A stretch of DNA of 64,000 bases from an alpha proteobacterium IMCC14465 (GCA_000293845.2 ALYF01000003.1:1-64000); one strand, 5' to 3'. Positions 1 to 8,348 are shown, counted from the stretch's first letter. Translations and numbers: made by a program. Notes: generated by a model from the sequence alone, not told the origin.

Positions 1-236
1 GGTGCGCCACTTTTAACAATAAAAAAAATGGCTTACCAAAAGCACCTCATTCCCTAAGCCCCCAAATGCGTCGCCTATCACAGTGGTGTTATAGTGGTGT
101 CACCCTAGATTTGGGCGTTATAGCTTTGGCGACGATTTATGACTAAAAGCAGCGGCGTCAGCCCAACAAACCACTTGTAACGCGGCTCATGTTTGTACAT
201 ATTCGCGCCAGACCCCAATAAAGTGAAATACTCCCA
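1..236. other. Intergenic region upstream of the ABC-F gene
   Basis: No convincing ORF, RNA gene or promoter is visible in the left-edge DNA. Two 7-bp inverted repeats occur, 61-67 with 109-115 and 69-75 with 128-134. They would cross like a pseudoknot, but repeats of this size are expected by chance in DNA of this length. I treat the region as an untyped leader of the downstream gene. Confidence 0.4.
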
Positions 237-2060
237 GTGTTAGACATTAATAACATCACCTATCGCATTGCCGGCCGCACATTATTTGATCAAGCGTCTT
301 TGTCGATACCGACCGGCCATCATGTCGGGCTTGTCGGGAATAATGGAACGGGTAAATCGACGCTCTTCAAGCTAATTGCGCAAGAATTGCAACTTGATGG
401 CGGGGATATTTCAATGATGTCCAACACGCAAATGGGCATGGTGCGGCAAGATATTCCAGACGATGATACGCCCCTGATTGACCTCGTTCTAGCCGCCGAC
501 ACCGAACGCACCGCGCTGTTTGCCGAGCTGGAAACCGATATTGATGTCGACCGCATGTCGGATATTTATCTGCGTCTTGCCGATATTAATGCCTATGAAG
601 CACCGTCTCAGGCGGCCATAATTTTGTCTGGCTTAGGGTTTAACACCGAGCAACAAAGCCAGCCTATTTCAAATTTTTCAGGGGGTTGGAAAATGCGGGT
701 GGCTTTGGCGGCCGCTTTGTTTAAAAAACCCAATTTATTGCTGCTTGATGAACCGACCAACCATTTGGACTTTGAAGCAATTGTGTGGCTTGAGAGCTAT
801 CTTCAAAATTATGAACACACCTTTATTATCATCAGCCATGATCGCGAAACATTGAATAAAGTCGTGACCCATATTGCCCATTTGGACCAGCTTAAGCTGA
901 CCCTCTATACCGGAAATTATGACCAGTTCGAAAGCGCCCATGCGCAAAAACGACTGGGGCATCAGGCGCTATATGAAAAACAACAAGCGCAAAAAAAGCG
1001 GATGATGGCCTTTGTCGATCGCTTTGGCGCCAAGGCCAGCAAAGCCCGACAAGCACAAAGCCGCCTGCGCTCAATAGAGCGGATGGATATGGTGGACGCG
1101 CTGATTGCCGAGCGTGCCACCTCATTTAATTTTCCTCAGCCCGAGAAAATCGCTTCGCCTATTATCACCATGGATGATGTTGATGTGGGCTATGAGCCGG
1201 GCAAACCGATTTTACGAAAAATCAATATTGGTTTGACCGACGATGACCGCGTTGCACTTTTGGGGGCGAATGGCAATGGCAAGTCCACTTTGGTCAAACT
1301 TATTTCGGATAATCTCTCTGCAATGGCCGGACATGTGGCGCGTAACAGCAAATTGCGGATCGGTTATTTTGCGCAACATCAATCCGATGAGCTGGAAGAT
1401 GAGACAACACCCTATGAGGCCATGCGCACCGCTATTGGTGATATTCCGGAAGCTAAATGTCGCGCACTTTTGGGCAAATTCGGCTTTGATAAGGGTAAAT
1501 CCGACACGCAAATCAAAAAACTTTCTGGGGGCGAAAAGGCACGCTTGCTCTTTTGCATTATGAGCCACAATGCCCCCCATATTATGCTGCTCGATGAGCC
1601 AACCAACCATTTGGATATTGATGCGCGCCAAGCTCTCATTGAGGCACTTAACGCATATGAGGGCTGCGTGATTTTGGTGAGCCATGACCCTCATTTGGTC
1701 GCGGCTGTGGCCGACCGGCTATATTTGGTAAAAGATGCAGGCGTCGCTCCCTATGATGGCGATCTTAATGACTATCGCCGCACGATTATGGAACAACGCA
1801 GCAAAGAAAGATCCGAGGCAAGAAAAAATAAAAAGGCAAAGAAAACAGCCTCTGACGCCACAGATAAAGCGACCAAAGCCAATAAATTGGAAGCCGAATT
1901 AGAAACGTTAAGCGTGCAAAAAACGCATTTGGAGACCGAAATGTCCCACCCCGAAGCGATTGCTGACAGCGCGCGCATGCAACAACATCTCGATGAATAC
2001 GCAGTATTGGAAAAGAAGATAAGTGACGTCGAAGCGGCCTGGTTTGACACACAAAGTTGA
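237..2060 (+). CDS. ABC-F family ATP-binding protein (Uup/YheS-like)
   Basis: A soluble protein with two ABC ATPase domains and no membrane segments, which is the ABC-F architecture. These proteins act on the ribosome, in translation rescue or drug protection, and not in transport. Domain 1 has Walker A GNNGTGKST near residue 36, a signature FSGGWKMR and Walker B LLLLDEPTNHLD. Domain 2 has GANGNGKST, LSGGEKARL and a second DEPTNHLD. The two are joined by a charged linker, and the last ~85 residues form a Lys/Glu-rich coiled coil as in Uup/YheS. At 607 aa the length fits that branch. The start is GTG at 237 with only a weak ribosome-binding site; no nearby ATG would keep domain 1 intact. The family is certain, the subfamily is an inference. 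Confidence 0.93.
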   Translation: MLDINNITYRIAGRTLFDQASLSIPTGHHVGLVGNNGTGKSTLFKLIAQELQLDGGDISMMSNTQMGMVRQDIPDDDTPLIDLVLAADTERTALFAELETDIDVDRMSDIYLRLADINAYEAPSQAAIILSGLGFNTEQQSQPISNFSGGWKMRVALAAALFKKPNLLLLDEPTNHLDFEAIVWLESYLQNYEHTFIIISHDRETLNKVVTHIAHLDQLKLTLYTGNYDQFESAHAQKRLGHQALYEKQQAQKKRMMAFVDRFGAKASKARQAQSRLRSIERMDMVDALIAERATSFNFPQPEKIASPIITMDDVDVGYEPGKPILRKINIGLTDDDRVALLGANGNGKSTLVKLISDNLSAMAGHVARNSKLRIGYFAQHQSDELEDETTPYEAMRTAIGDIPEAKCRALLGKFGFDKGKSDTQIKKLSGGEKARLLFCIMSHNAPHIMLLDEPTNHLDIDARQALIEALNAYEGCVILVSHDPHLVAAVADRLYLVKDAGVAPYDGDLNDYRRTIMEQRSKERSEARKNKKAKKTASDATDKATKANKLEAELETLSVQKTHLETEMSHPEAIADSARMQQHLDEYAVLEKKISDVEAAWFDTQS

Positions 2061-2424
2061 AGCAACAAGCTTCGCATGCGTGTCTAGTCACAGCAGTGTG
2101 CCTCAAGTTAAATGTCGAGATTTATACTGAGCCATCCAAAGCTAGCCGGAGGCATTTGAAGCATTCTTTTATCTAAGGCCTGATTAGAAGACAGTTTTCA
2201 CATTTAAGTCTTCAATAAGCGCAGCTTCTATTGAATTTTTAATTCTTTTTTGTCGGGCGCCCTAAGGCACTCAAAACCGATTAAAAAAAAGATGAGCAAC
2301 CATTTAATATTCACTGAGGTAACACCACAAATTATTTTATATGTTCTATACGAAACATCTCGACATTTAGATGTTGTCTTCTAGATGTTGTTTTCGGCGT
2401 TTCCTTATGGTTTTGTGAGACTGA
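2061..2424. other. 364-bp intergenic region with small repeats
   Basis: There is no gene in this gap between convergent genes. Visible structure is a 13-bp perfect inverted repeat (2109-2121 against 2357-2369) and a 10-bp direct repeat TAGATGTTGT at 2368-2377 and 2382-2391. A short GAAGC/GCTTC hairpin overlaps the end of the ABC-F gene but has no T-tract. No clear promoter or terminator is seen. Confidence 0.5.
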
Positions 2425-3297
2425 CTATTCGCTCGCGAAACGCTGGCGATAACGTTCTGATAATTGCTGCATCGGCATAAGCACAAATACATCCACCGTG
2501 TTGAATTGACGGTCAATCACTGCGCCAGTGCCAACCAATGCACCGGACCGGATATAACCCCGCAGCACTGGCGGCAAAGCGCGACGCGCGGCTTTTTGAT
2601 CAATCGCATCGGCATTCATCATATTCATATCAACAAAATGTCGGGAATGGGCGCGCACCTGCCAGGCCGCCTCACCACTATGATGATGGTGCAAATAGCT
2701 AAGCGGTTGCGCGAAAGCTTGCGGGTCTGTACCGGAGAAACTGGCGCAACCCATCATTGCCTCAATGCCGTGACGCGCCGCAAAAGCACCAAGCCCTTTC
2801 CACATCAGCGAAATGCCTTTGCCGGAACGGAAGTCCGGATGCACACAAGAGCGCCCAAGCTCAACTATATTAAGGTGACGTCCGGCACCATTCAAAAACG
2901 GTGTCAGGTCAAATTCGTTTTGAGAATAAAAACCACCCGCACGCTCAGCCACATCGCGGCAGAGCAAACGATAACAACCGATAACAGTCTCGCCATTAGC
3001 CAGTCGGGTTTTCTTAGAGGCTTTCGCAACTTTCTCGGTGGTCGTCAAAAGTAAATGTTCGCATATACCATCATAACGGTCGCTATCAATGCGGCTTAGT
3101 CTTTGACGAAATTTCGGATGCGCCCCCATGGTTTTGTAAAAAACCTCATAACGTAAAGCTTGCGCCGCCCGAATATCTTTTTTGTCTTGCGCTAGGCGCA
3201 CTTTCAACTGAGCGGCATCACCAAGCGACACGATAGGCTTTGCCGGTTTACGTAAATGAGACAATGTAAAGATGGGGTCGTAAAGTGCTTGTGACAT
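2425..3297 (-). CDS. OlsB-like GNAT-fold acyltransferase (ornithine lipid type)
   Basis: A 290-aa protein of the OlsB / putative hemolysin acyltransferase family. OlsB transfers a 3-hydroxyacyl group from acyl-ACP to ornithine, the first step of ornithine-lipid synthesis at the inner membrane. Diagnostic segments are ALRYEVFY near residue 45, then CEHLLL, VIGCYRLL and VELGRSCVHPDFR, typical of this GNAT-like fold. I chose the ATG at 3297 because AGGAGA lies just upstream on the minus strand; an extension to 3330 has no such site. No olsA/plsC partner is adjacent, so the exact substrate is inferred. The gene is divergent from the VOC gene. Confidence 0.8.
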   Translation of the reverse strand: MSQALYDPIFTLSHLRKPAKPIVSLGDAAQLKVRLAQDKKDIRAAQALRYEVFYKTMGAHPKFRQRLSRIDSDRYDGICEHLLLTTTEKVAKASKKTRLANGETVIGCYRLLCRDVAERAGGFYSQNEFDLTPFLNGAGRHLNIVELGRSCVHPDFRSGKGISLMWKGLGAFAARHGIEAMMGCASFSGTDPQAFAQPLSYLHHHHSGEAAWQVRAHSRHFVDMNMMNADAIDQKAARRALPPVLRGYIRSGALVGTGAVIDRQFNTVDVFVLMPMQQLSERYRQRFASE

Positions 3298-3463
3298 AAA
3301 ACGTCTCCTATTGGAATATACGCAAACCACTGGACTTTAATTGTTACAATTACACGACAGTAATATTTTAGAAATAAAAAACATGCGCTTTGACACAATC
3401 CCATATTCATGAAAATCTGCGCATGAAACATATGACTGGGTTACAAAAAAGAGCGAGGGAAGC

Positions 3464-3982
3464 ATGCAGCCTGAAAACCTATTTGGACCTATAACTCAAA
3501 TCGGCTATTTGACGGACGACATAGAGACAACAGCTGCTTTCTGGACACAAACATCCGGAATTGGACCATGGACGCTCATGTCCGGTGTTTCAATGGCAAC
3601 CACAATGGATGGAGAGCCAAGCACCATCAATATTGATGTTGCCATAAGCTATAAAGACGATGTTCAGATAGAGCTTATCAACCCCCTTTGCGACTCGCCC
3701 TCACCTTATCTGGCAAATAAACGTGCCGGATTATGGGGGCTTCACCATATGCAATTCACAACCAAAGATATGAACGCCTCAGTGGAACTCGCTAAATCCG
3801 CCGGCCTTGAACTTGCCTGCACAATTAATCAGGGTGGCGGCGTCTATAGTTATTTACGCGGCCATGGTGTTTGGTTTGAAATGATACAAGCATCCGAAGA
3901 ACTCGAGATGTTTTTTGGGATGATCAAATCCGCTTGTGACAATTGGGACGGTAAAGAATTAATCCGAGATATCGCGCTATAA
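3464..3982 (+). CDS. VOC superfamily (glyoxalase/dioxygenase-like) protein
   Basis: A 172-aa single-domain vicinal-oxygen-chelate protein. The N-terminus (ITQIGYLTDDIETTAAFW) is the usual first beta-alpha unit, with the strand reading IELINPL and the second half GLHHMQFTTKDM and WFEMIQ. It resembles the Glyoxalase_4 / methylmalonyl-CoA epimerase branch. Likely metal ligands are His/Gln and Glu in those strands, but the first-half His is not evident, so catalysis is uncertain. It has its own GAGGGA ribosome-binding site and stands alone. The substrate cannot be read from the context. Confidence 0.75.
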   Translation: MQPENLFGPITQIGYLTDDIETTAAFWTQTSGIGPWTLMSGVSMATTMDGEPSTINIDVAISYKDDVQIELINPLCDSPSPYLANKRAGLWGLHHMQFTTKDMNASVELAKSAGLELACTINQGGGVYSYLRGHGVWFEMIQASEELEMFFGMIKSACDNWDGKELIRDIAL

Positions 3983-3994
3983 GGACATTACACT

Positions 3995-4882
3995 TTAAGA
4001 ATGTCCAAATGGAAGTCGCCTCATAAGCCAGGGAATAGCCAGCGACATGACAAGCCCATAGCCAACACCCGAGCCATAAGGCGCGAGGATATCACCAGCT
4101 ATCGTATCATCCGCCAGGCCAAGCACCCGACTAGAAATGATAAGCGCGCCAAACACCAGCGCCGCGCCGACTGCACTTATCGCACCCCGCACGATAAGAT
4201 GACCCTGAAGCTCAACGCCCCGACGCGCGTCCAACTCATGGCCGATAAACCAGCCCATCATAAGACCCCACATCCATGAACCTACGAAATCCAGCGTGCC
4301 GCCAATATGCAGTCCCATGAAAATGACCTGCACAGCTAAAAGTGTCAGCACCAGTCTTGGCAAACCAAAAGACTCCCCTGCCGTGATGAGACGATTTGCG
4401 ACATCCAGCTTGACCCAAGCATAAAGCGTCAAGGCGCCTAACGTGATACCGCCAAGCACATCGCCGACATCATGTACGCCCAAATAAATCCGGCTCATGC
4501 ATATTAATATGCCAATCATCCAGAGGCTTATTTTGAGCCAAGTTTTGTCAACCTGCAGCGCCAACCAGCCCCATAAAACAATCGCCATTTGTGCATGACC
4601 ACTCGGCCAGCCGTAAGAATTACCGGTCTTGTTATCCAGCGCATAAATCGTATCCGGTCGCGGGTCTTGATAAAAATCTTTTAAAAATAGATTAATGCCA
4701 GCTGTTAAAAACAGCAGCAGTCCCGCCTGATAAAAAGCCTTAGTGCGCCAGAAGTAAAACCCGAATGACAGGAAAAGAAACAGAAAGACTTGATAGCCAA
4801 GCAAAGTCACATTGGTAAAAAGAAAAGTCAGCGCATCAGTCCGCAAAGCTGGCACCCAGCTCAAATCGTTCATTATTGTCAT
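3995..4882 (-). CDS. PAP2-family membrane phosphatase
   Basis: An integral membrane protein of the type 2 phosphatidic acid phosphatase superfamily with about eight hydrophobic segments. All three catalytic motifs are present: KDFYQDPRP, PSGH (in GWPSGHAQMA) and SRIYLGVHDVGD. Such enzymes dephosphorylate lipid phosphates or undecaprenyl pyrophosphate on the periplasmic face. The start is put at the ATG at 4882, behind a GGGTGGGA stretch; an in-frame start at 4918 has poorer support. The gene lies 95 bp downstream of the metal operon on the same strand and may be read through from it, although its function does not suggest a metal role. The natural substrate is unknown. Confidence 0.85.
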   Translation of the reverse strand: MTIMNDLSWVPALRTDALTFLFTNVTLLGYQVFLFLFLSFGFYFWRTKAFYQAGLLLFLTAGINLFLKDFYQDPRPDTIYALDNKTGNSYGWPSGHAQMAIVLWGWLALQVDKTWLKISLWMIGILICMSRIYLGVHDVGDVLGGITLGALTLYAWVKLDVANRLITAGESFGLPRLVLTLLAVQVIFMGLHIGGTLDFVGSWMWGLMMGWFIGHELDARRGVELQGHLIVRGAISAVGAALVFGALIISSRVLGLADDTIAGDILAPYGSGVGYGLVMSLAIPWLMRRLPFGHS

Positions 4883-4977
4883 TATTCCCACCCCGAAGGC
4901 ATCCTCAACGTAAAACAAGCTAAGTCTAAATTAAGTCACAATAGGGGTACACGGCTCTCCGGCTTAGGCAAGATATT

Positions 4978-5241
4978 TTATCTTTTCAGAAGTTTTGTCA
5001 CCTCAGCGATTTTCTCTTCCATATCTGCTTCATCAGCAAAAGCCTGCTGGACACAATTACGGATATGAGTTTCCAGAATCTTTGCCTCGATAGAAGCGAT
5101 CGCTTTTTTTGCAGCTTTTAGCTGGTTGAGTATATCGATGCAGTATTCTTTATTTTCAACCAATTTGGCGACCCCTCGGATTTGTCCCTCGACGCGTCTG
5201 AGGTTTGGTAGATATTCTGAATGGCATGGATGGTCAGACAT
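4978..5241 (-). CDS. CsoR/RcnR-family metal-sensing repressor (DUF156)
   Basis: An 87-aa all-helical repressor of the CsoR/RcnR/FrmR family. The conserved LRRVEGQIRG helix is at residues 14-23. Metal ligands fall at Cys34, His59 and Cys63, the Cys-His-Cys pattern and spacing of the Cu(I)-sensing CsoR branch; RcnR and FrmR have a different third ligand. Family members bind DNA as apo-proteins and release it on metal binding. The ATG at 5241 has AGGTGA upstream and lies 11 nt beyond the end of the MerT-like gene, so it is the last gene of the metal operon and probably controls it. Copper specificity is inferred from the ligands. Confidence 0.88.
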   Translation of the reverse strand: MSDHPCHSEYLPNLRRVEGQIRGVAKLVENKEYCIDILNQLKAAKKAIASIEAKILETHIRNCVQQAFADEADMEEKIAEVTKLLKR

Positions 5242-5252
5242 TGAGCTCACCT

Positions 5253-5618
5253 TTAGATAAATCTCGGTATTAAATATGTAAAAATTGTCGCAAACAGGAA
5301 AATAAAAACAGAAACATAATATAGATAGCGCGAACGCCGACGGGTTTGCAGACACAACCTCCCTTCAACAGGATTAATAGGGCATGGCATATGATAGGTT
5401 TTATAATTAACGACTCCGGCTACCCCAATCATCAAAAGGGCAATTATCGTTATCAAAATTTTATATTTTGATAAAACAATCAGAGCCGGAAAAATGCTCA
5501 ACAGGCTTGCAAAGCTTGCCCCCGCACCAAGCGCGACGAATACAGCCGGCAGAGCACAGCACACCAAAGTCGACGTTGATGCGAATAATGAAAAAAAATT
5601 GGCTGTCTTATCTTTCAT
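5253..5618 (-). CDS. MerT-like small membrane metal-transport protein
   Basis: A 121-aa protein with about three membrane segments (residues ~13-33, ~36-68, ~98-118). A vicinal Cys20-Cys21 pair lies in the first helix, within VCCALPAVFVALGAG. A second pair, Cys79 and Cys89, is in the loop before the last helix. This matches the MerT layout, in which the vicinal pair accepts metal from a periplasmic carrier and the loop pair passes it on. The neighbouring gene encodes such a carrier. No mercuric reductase or merR is nearby and the regulator is CsoR-like, so the cargo may be copper or another soft metal. The start at 5618 lies in a 20-bp tandem duplication. Confidence 0.72.
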   Translation of the reverse strand: MKDKTANFFSLFASTSTLVCCALPAVFVALGAGASFASLLSIFPALIVLSKYKILITIIALLMIGVAGVVNYKTYHMPCPINPVEGRLCLQTRRRSRYLYYVSVFIFLFATIFTYLIPRFI

Positions 5619-5650
5619 GGGGAGACCTTGTCTTTCATGGAGAGACCTTG
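5611..5650. repeat. 20-bp tandem duplication over a translation start
   Basis: Copies at 5611-5630 and 5631-5650 differ at one base. Each carries an ATGAAAGA start on the minus strand and the GGTCTC stretch upstream of it. The upstream copy (ATG at 5638) opens a 7-codon reading frame whose TGA overlaps the ATG of the MerT-like gene at 5618 as ATGA. This creates a possible coupled leader peptide. Confidence 0.85.
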
Positions 5651-5668
5651 CTTTTAGCAAATGAGAAA

Positions 5669-6097
5669 TCACGGAATAGTTAAAATCTGCATATCCACCA
5701 AATTTTGCCCATTAGACAAAATCTTTTTCTCAATATCGGAACGGTCTAGGCGCACTGCCATATCATAAGCAATCAAAACTTTACCATTGGAGAGATCCAC
5801 ATCGATGTTTTGATATCCCTCATCTTTTTTAAATGTTTTCTCAATCCCACGCGCGCAGAAGTCACAAACCATGCCTTGCACGCTTAAAATAGCTATTTGA
5901 GCGGTAGAAAGGTCAGCAACAAATTTATTATACCTTTCCTCATCCAGCTGGAACTCTTGCCCGTCCACCATTTTATGCAAATGGTTTTCATGGTTTTCAG
6001 GGCCGTCATGACTATGATGCTTATCATGCTTCATCTGATGCTCACCTGCTAGGGCGAGTGACGGCAATAAAAATACTGATATTAAAATTCTTTTCAT
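5669..6097 (-). CDS. Periplasmic His-rich HMA-domain metal carrier
   Basis: A 142-aa exported protein: signal peptide (residues 1-17, ending in LALA), a His-rich segment (residues 20-42), then a heavy-metal-associated domain with GMVCDFC at residues 75-81 (ligands Cys78 and Cys81). The layout resembles MerP, which binds a soft metal in the periplasm and hands it to MerT. AGGAGAGAGAC precedes the ATG at 6097. It is second in the operon, 9 nt after the outer-membrane protein gene and 50 nt before the MerT-like gene. The His-rich stretch, absent from classical MerP, suggests copper or nickel buffering; that is inference. Confidence 0.8.
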   Translation of the reverse strand: MKRILISVFLLPSLALAGEHQMKHDKHHSHDGPENHENHLHKMVDGQEFQLDEERYNKFVADLSTAQIAILSVQGMVCDFCARGIEKTFKKDEGYQNIDVDLSNGKVLIAYDMAVRLDRSDIEKKILSNGQNLVDMQILTIP

Positions 6098-6106
6098 GTC
6101 TCTCTC

Positions 6107-6718
6107 CTAAAATCGATACATGAGATGGGCATCCCATTCATCATTCTCATCATATCCAAGCTCCACCATAAAATTCCCTTTAAACAATTTCAAAACTGGG
6201 TAGCTGTTCCATTCATTCGTCAGACTGTTTCTTTTGGCCTTAAATAAAATCCATGTATGCAAATCGCCATAATCGCCCAGATAAGGCGCAAGACCCAGTT
6301 GAATATATTCCTCAGTGTAATCTTTCACATCTGTCTGCACATGCTTGAGCCCAAAGCTGGTAAATAGTCGGCGCGTTTCCCAATCGCCATGCAGGCCGAT
6401 GAAGTTTCTGTCTATACCCTCAGAACTGATGCCGGATTGAAAATATAAATTGCGCTGAGACGTCTGTGTATTTTTTCTGTTCAACAAATGCGTATAGCGC
6501 AGATAGGCGTAATTTTTATTTTGCACTTTGTCCTTAAGCCACTCCAGCCCGAGAGAATATCTATAGGATGGTGAGTAATGATAATAGACAGACTCTTTCA
6601 GTTCATCTGAGAAATACATGACCGTCGAACCACCAGTATATGAGACGGGCCGCGCACTTAACGCCGTTGTTAAGGCAAATGTTAAAATTGCCGGTAAAAT
6701 AAAAAACCGTATACCCAT
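6107..6718 (-). CDS. Predicted outer-membrane beta-barrel protein, first gene of the metal operon
   Basis: A 203-aa protein with a clear signal peptide (MGIRFFILPAIL..., predicted cleavage after ALSA). Alternating aromatic beta-strand patterns follow and the C-terminus is MYRF; a terminal Phe is typical of barrel proteins. I do not recognise the family. The ATG at 6718 has no Shine-Dalgarno sequence and lies inside the CsoR-like operator, next to the expected transcription start, so the mRNA is probably leaderless. Its position as first gene of the operon suggests a role in metal passage or envelope protection, but no direct evidence shows this. Confidence 0.7.
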   Translation of the reverse strand: MGIRFFILPAILTFALTTALSARPVSYTGGSTVMYFSDELKESVYYHYSPSYRYSLGLEWLKDKVQNKNYAYLRYTHLLNRKNTQTSQRNLYFQSGISSEGIDRNFIGLHGDWETRRLFTSFGLKHVQTDVKDYTEEYIQLGLAPYLGDYGDLHTWILFKAKRNSLTNEWNSYPVLKLFKGNFMVELGYDENDEWDAHLMYRF

Positions 6719-6753
6719 AGGGGGTATGGTAAAGAATAATATATAAATGTCAA
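6711..6753 (-). promoter_or_regulatory. Metal-operon promoter with overlapping CsoR-type operator
   Basis: On the minus strand a perfect -35 TTGACA (6753-6748) is followed after 16 bp by a -10-like TACCAT (6731-6726). Transcription should then start about 6718-6719, at the ATG. An inverted repeat ATACCC-N5-GGGTAT at 6711-6727 overlaps the -10, the start site and the start codon. G/C-tract palindromes flanked by TAT/ATA are the known operator type of CsoR/RcnR proteins, and such a repressor is encoded at the end of this operon. Confidence 0.72.
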
Positions 6754-6819
6754 AAAGGGCTGGAAGCGTCGCGAAAAAATCTCATTTTGGGAAGCAATGA
6801 AGCCTTAGTGCAATTCTGG

Positions 6820-6858
6820 CATCAACTTCGGGCGTCAACTTCGGGCATCAACTTCGGG
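6820..6858. repeat. Three tandem 13-bp repeats
   Basis: Units at 6820-6832, 6833-6845 and 6846-6858 read CATCAACTTCGGG, with one base changed in the middle copy. They lie in the space between the divergent metal operon and the P450 gene. I see no known protein-binding consensus. Confidence 0.85.
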
Positions 6859-6982
6859 CAAACGCGACTGAATGAGGCGACCAGCAGCTATCGAATACTG
6901 CGATGAGGGCAGATTGATATTTTTGTTTATTTCCGAACCGGATTCGTTAAGGTAAATTATATGCGTGAGATGGAGGGAAGAC

Positions 6983-8236
6983 ATGCTGGAAAATAATGAC
7001 GGAACACCAACTGATTTTCAAAAGCTTTATACACCGCAATCTGAAGAATATCTTAATCATTACCGCGATGTTGTGAATGAACTCTTTGAGGGCACCGACC
7101 AACGTATGGGCTGGTATGACCCTTGGCAGGCGTGGATTGTAACCTCGCATCAACTTTGCAAAACCATCCTTGCCGATGAACGCCTCACGCCGGATTTTAT
7201 GAACTGGAAATTCGCGCCCCCACCGACCTCGGATGAGGACAAAAATGATTTTGAAATCATGCTGGATAACAGCCTGTTCCGTCTTGACCGCATTGAACAT
7301 CGGCGCGTGCGACGTCTAGCGGCCAAAGCCTTTTCCATGAGCCAGACCGATAAAATCATGGCGGGCATTGTCGATATTGTTTCAGAGACATTTGACAAAG
7401 TTGCCAATGAAGAAATTTTTGATGTTTCTTCGACAATCGCCGTAGAAATTCCGCGGCGGTCAATTGCACGTCTCGTTGGTATCCCGCCGGAGAATTCTGA
7501 GATTTTCGACAAGCTGGGTTGGGCGATGGTTCGCTATAATGGCTTCACAACCTCACCGGAAGACCGTGCAGAATTGCTCAAGACTGCTTTAGCAGGTGTT
7601 GCCATGTTGCAGAGCCTTATCGCCGAGCGCCGTGCGGCCGACTCGCCAGGCGACGACTTTATCGGCGTTTTGCTGGAAGCACAGGATGGGGATGACCGCC
7701 TTAATGACTGGGAAGTTCTTGGCATTGTTGCGGCGATGCTCGCCGCGGGTAGTGACACAGCAAGCGATATGCATCCGTCTCTTATATATGCCCTGCTGGA
7801 TAATCCTGATCAGTATGAAAAACTGAAACAAGATAATTCGCTCGTCGATAATGCGATTGTCGAGGCACTTCGTTATGAGGCATTTGGCAAAACAGGCCTG
7901 CATCGCTACGCATTGGAAGATGTCGAATTTGAAGGCATCACCGTGACGCGCGGGGAACAGATTATTATCGCCGGACAAGCCGCCGGACTGGATCCAGCGC
8001 AATGGGATAATCCTCAGGAATTTGACATCACGCGTGACTTAAACGGCAATATTGTCTTTGGAACTGGCGCGCATGTTTGCGCTGGGCTGTTTTTGGCGAA
8101 AGCACAGGCCAAATTAATGTTGCTGGAGTTCATGAAGCGGTTTCCCAATGCAACATTGCATGAAATGCCGACGCGCGACCCGGACCATTACAATGCCCGC
8201 CATGTGACAAAGCTCCTCGTCAAAACCAATATTTGA
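6983..8236 (+). CDS. Cytochrome P450
   Basis: A 417-aa soluble bacterial class I P450. The I-helix motif AGSDT, the K-helix EALR (ExxR) and the heme loop FGTGAHVCAG are all present; the heme-thiolate Cys is about residue 366. It would hydroxylate a hydrophobic substrate using electrons from a ferredoxin. No ferredoxin or reductase gene is nearby, so redox partners must be supplied from elsewhere. The ATG at 6983 has a strong GGAGGGAAG site; an upstream GTG at 6965 does not. It heads a rightward group with enoyl-CoA hydratase, EthD and SDR genes, suggesting oxidation of a terpenoid, steroid or hydrocarbon substrate. Confidence 0.93.
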   Translation: MLENNDGTPTDFQKLYTPQSEEYLNHYRDVVNELFEGTDQRMGWYDPWQAWIVTSHQLCKTILADERLTPDFMNWKFAPPPTSDEDKNDFEIMLDNSLFRLDRIEHRRVRRLAAKAFSMSQTDKIMAGIVDIVSETFDKVANEEIFDVSSTIAVEIPRRSIARLVGIPPENSEIFDKLGWAMVRYNGFTTSPEDRAELLKTALAGVAMLQSLIAERRAADSPGDDFIGVLLEAQDGDDRLNDWEVLGIVAAMLAAGSDTASDMHPSLIYALLDNPDQYEKLKQDNSLVDNAIVEALRYEAFGKTGLHRYALEDVEFEGITVTRGEQIIIAGQAAGLDPAQWDNPQEFDITRDLNGNIVFGTGAHVCAGLFLAKAQAKLMLLEFMKRFPNATLHEMPTRDPDHYNARHVTKLLVKTNI

Positions 8237-8348
8237 GTTTCATTTAATAGTAGGTTCGCGGCATCATCTATTTAATGCCTGCCATATTGAGGTAGGGATT
8301 TATGAGTTTATGACTCATTGCTTCGATTTAGTTAGAAAGGCGTAATAC

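Noticed and set aside
61-134. Crossing inverted repeats (pseudoknot-like) upstream of the ABC-F gene
   Set aside because: Two 7-bp pairs are expected by chance in ~130 bp, and there is no conserved motif.
3983-4006. Hairpin GGACATT/AATGTCC between convergent genes as a terminator
   Set aside because: The stem is only 7 bp with a 10-nt loop and no T-tract on either strand.
4978-6718. A mercury-resistance (mer) operon
   Set aside because: No merR, merA or merC and the regulator has CsoR ligands, so mercury specificity is not supported.
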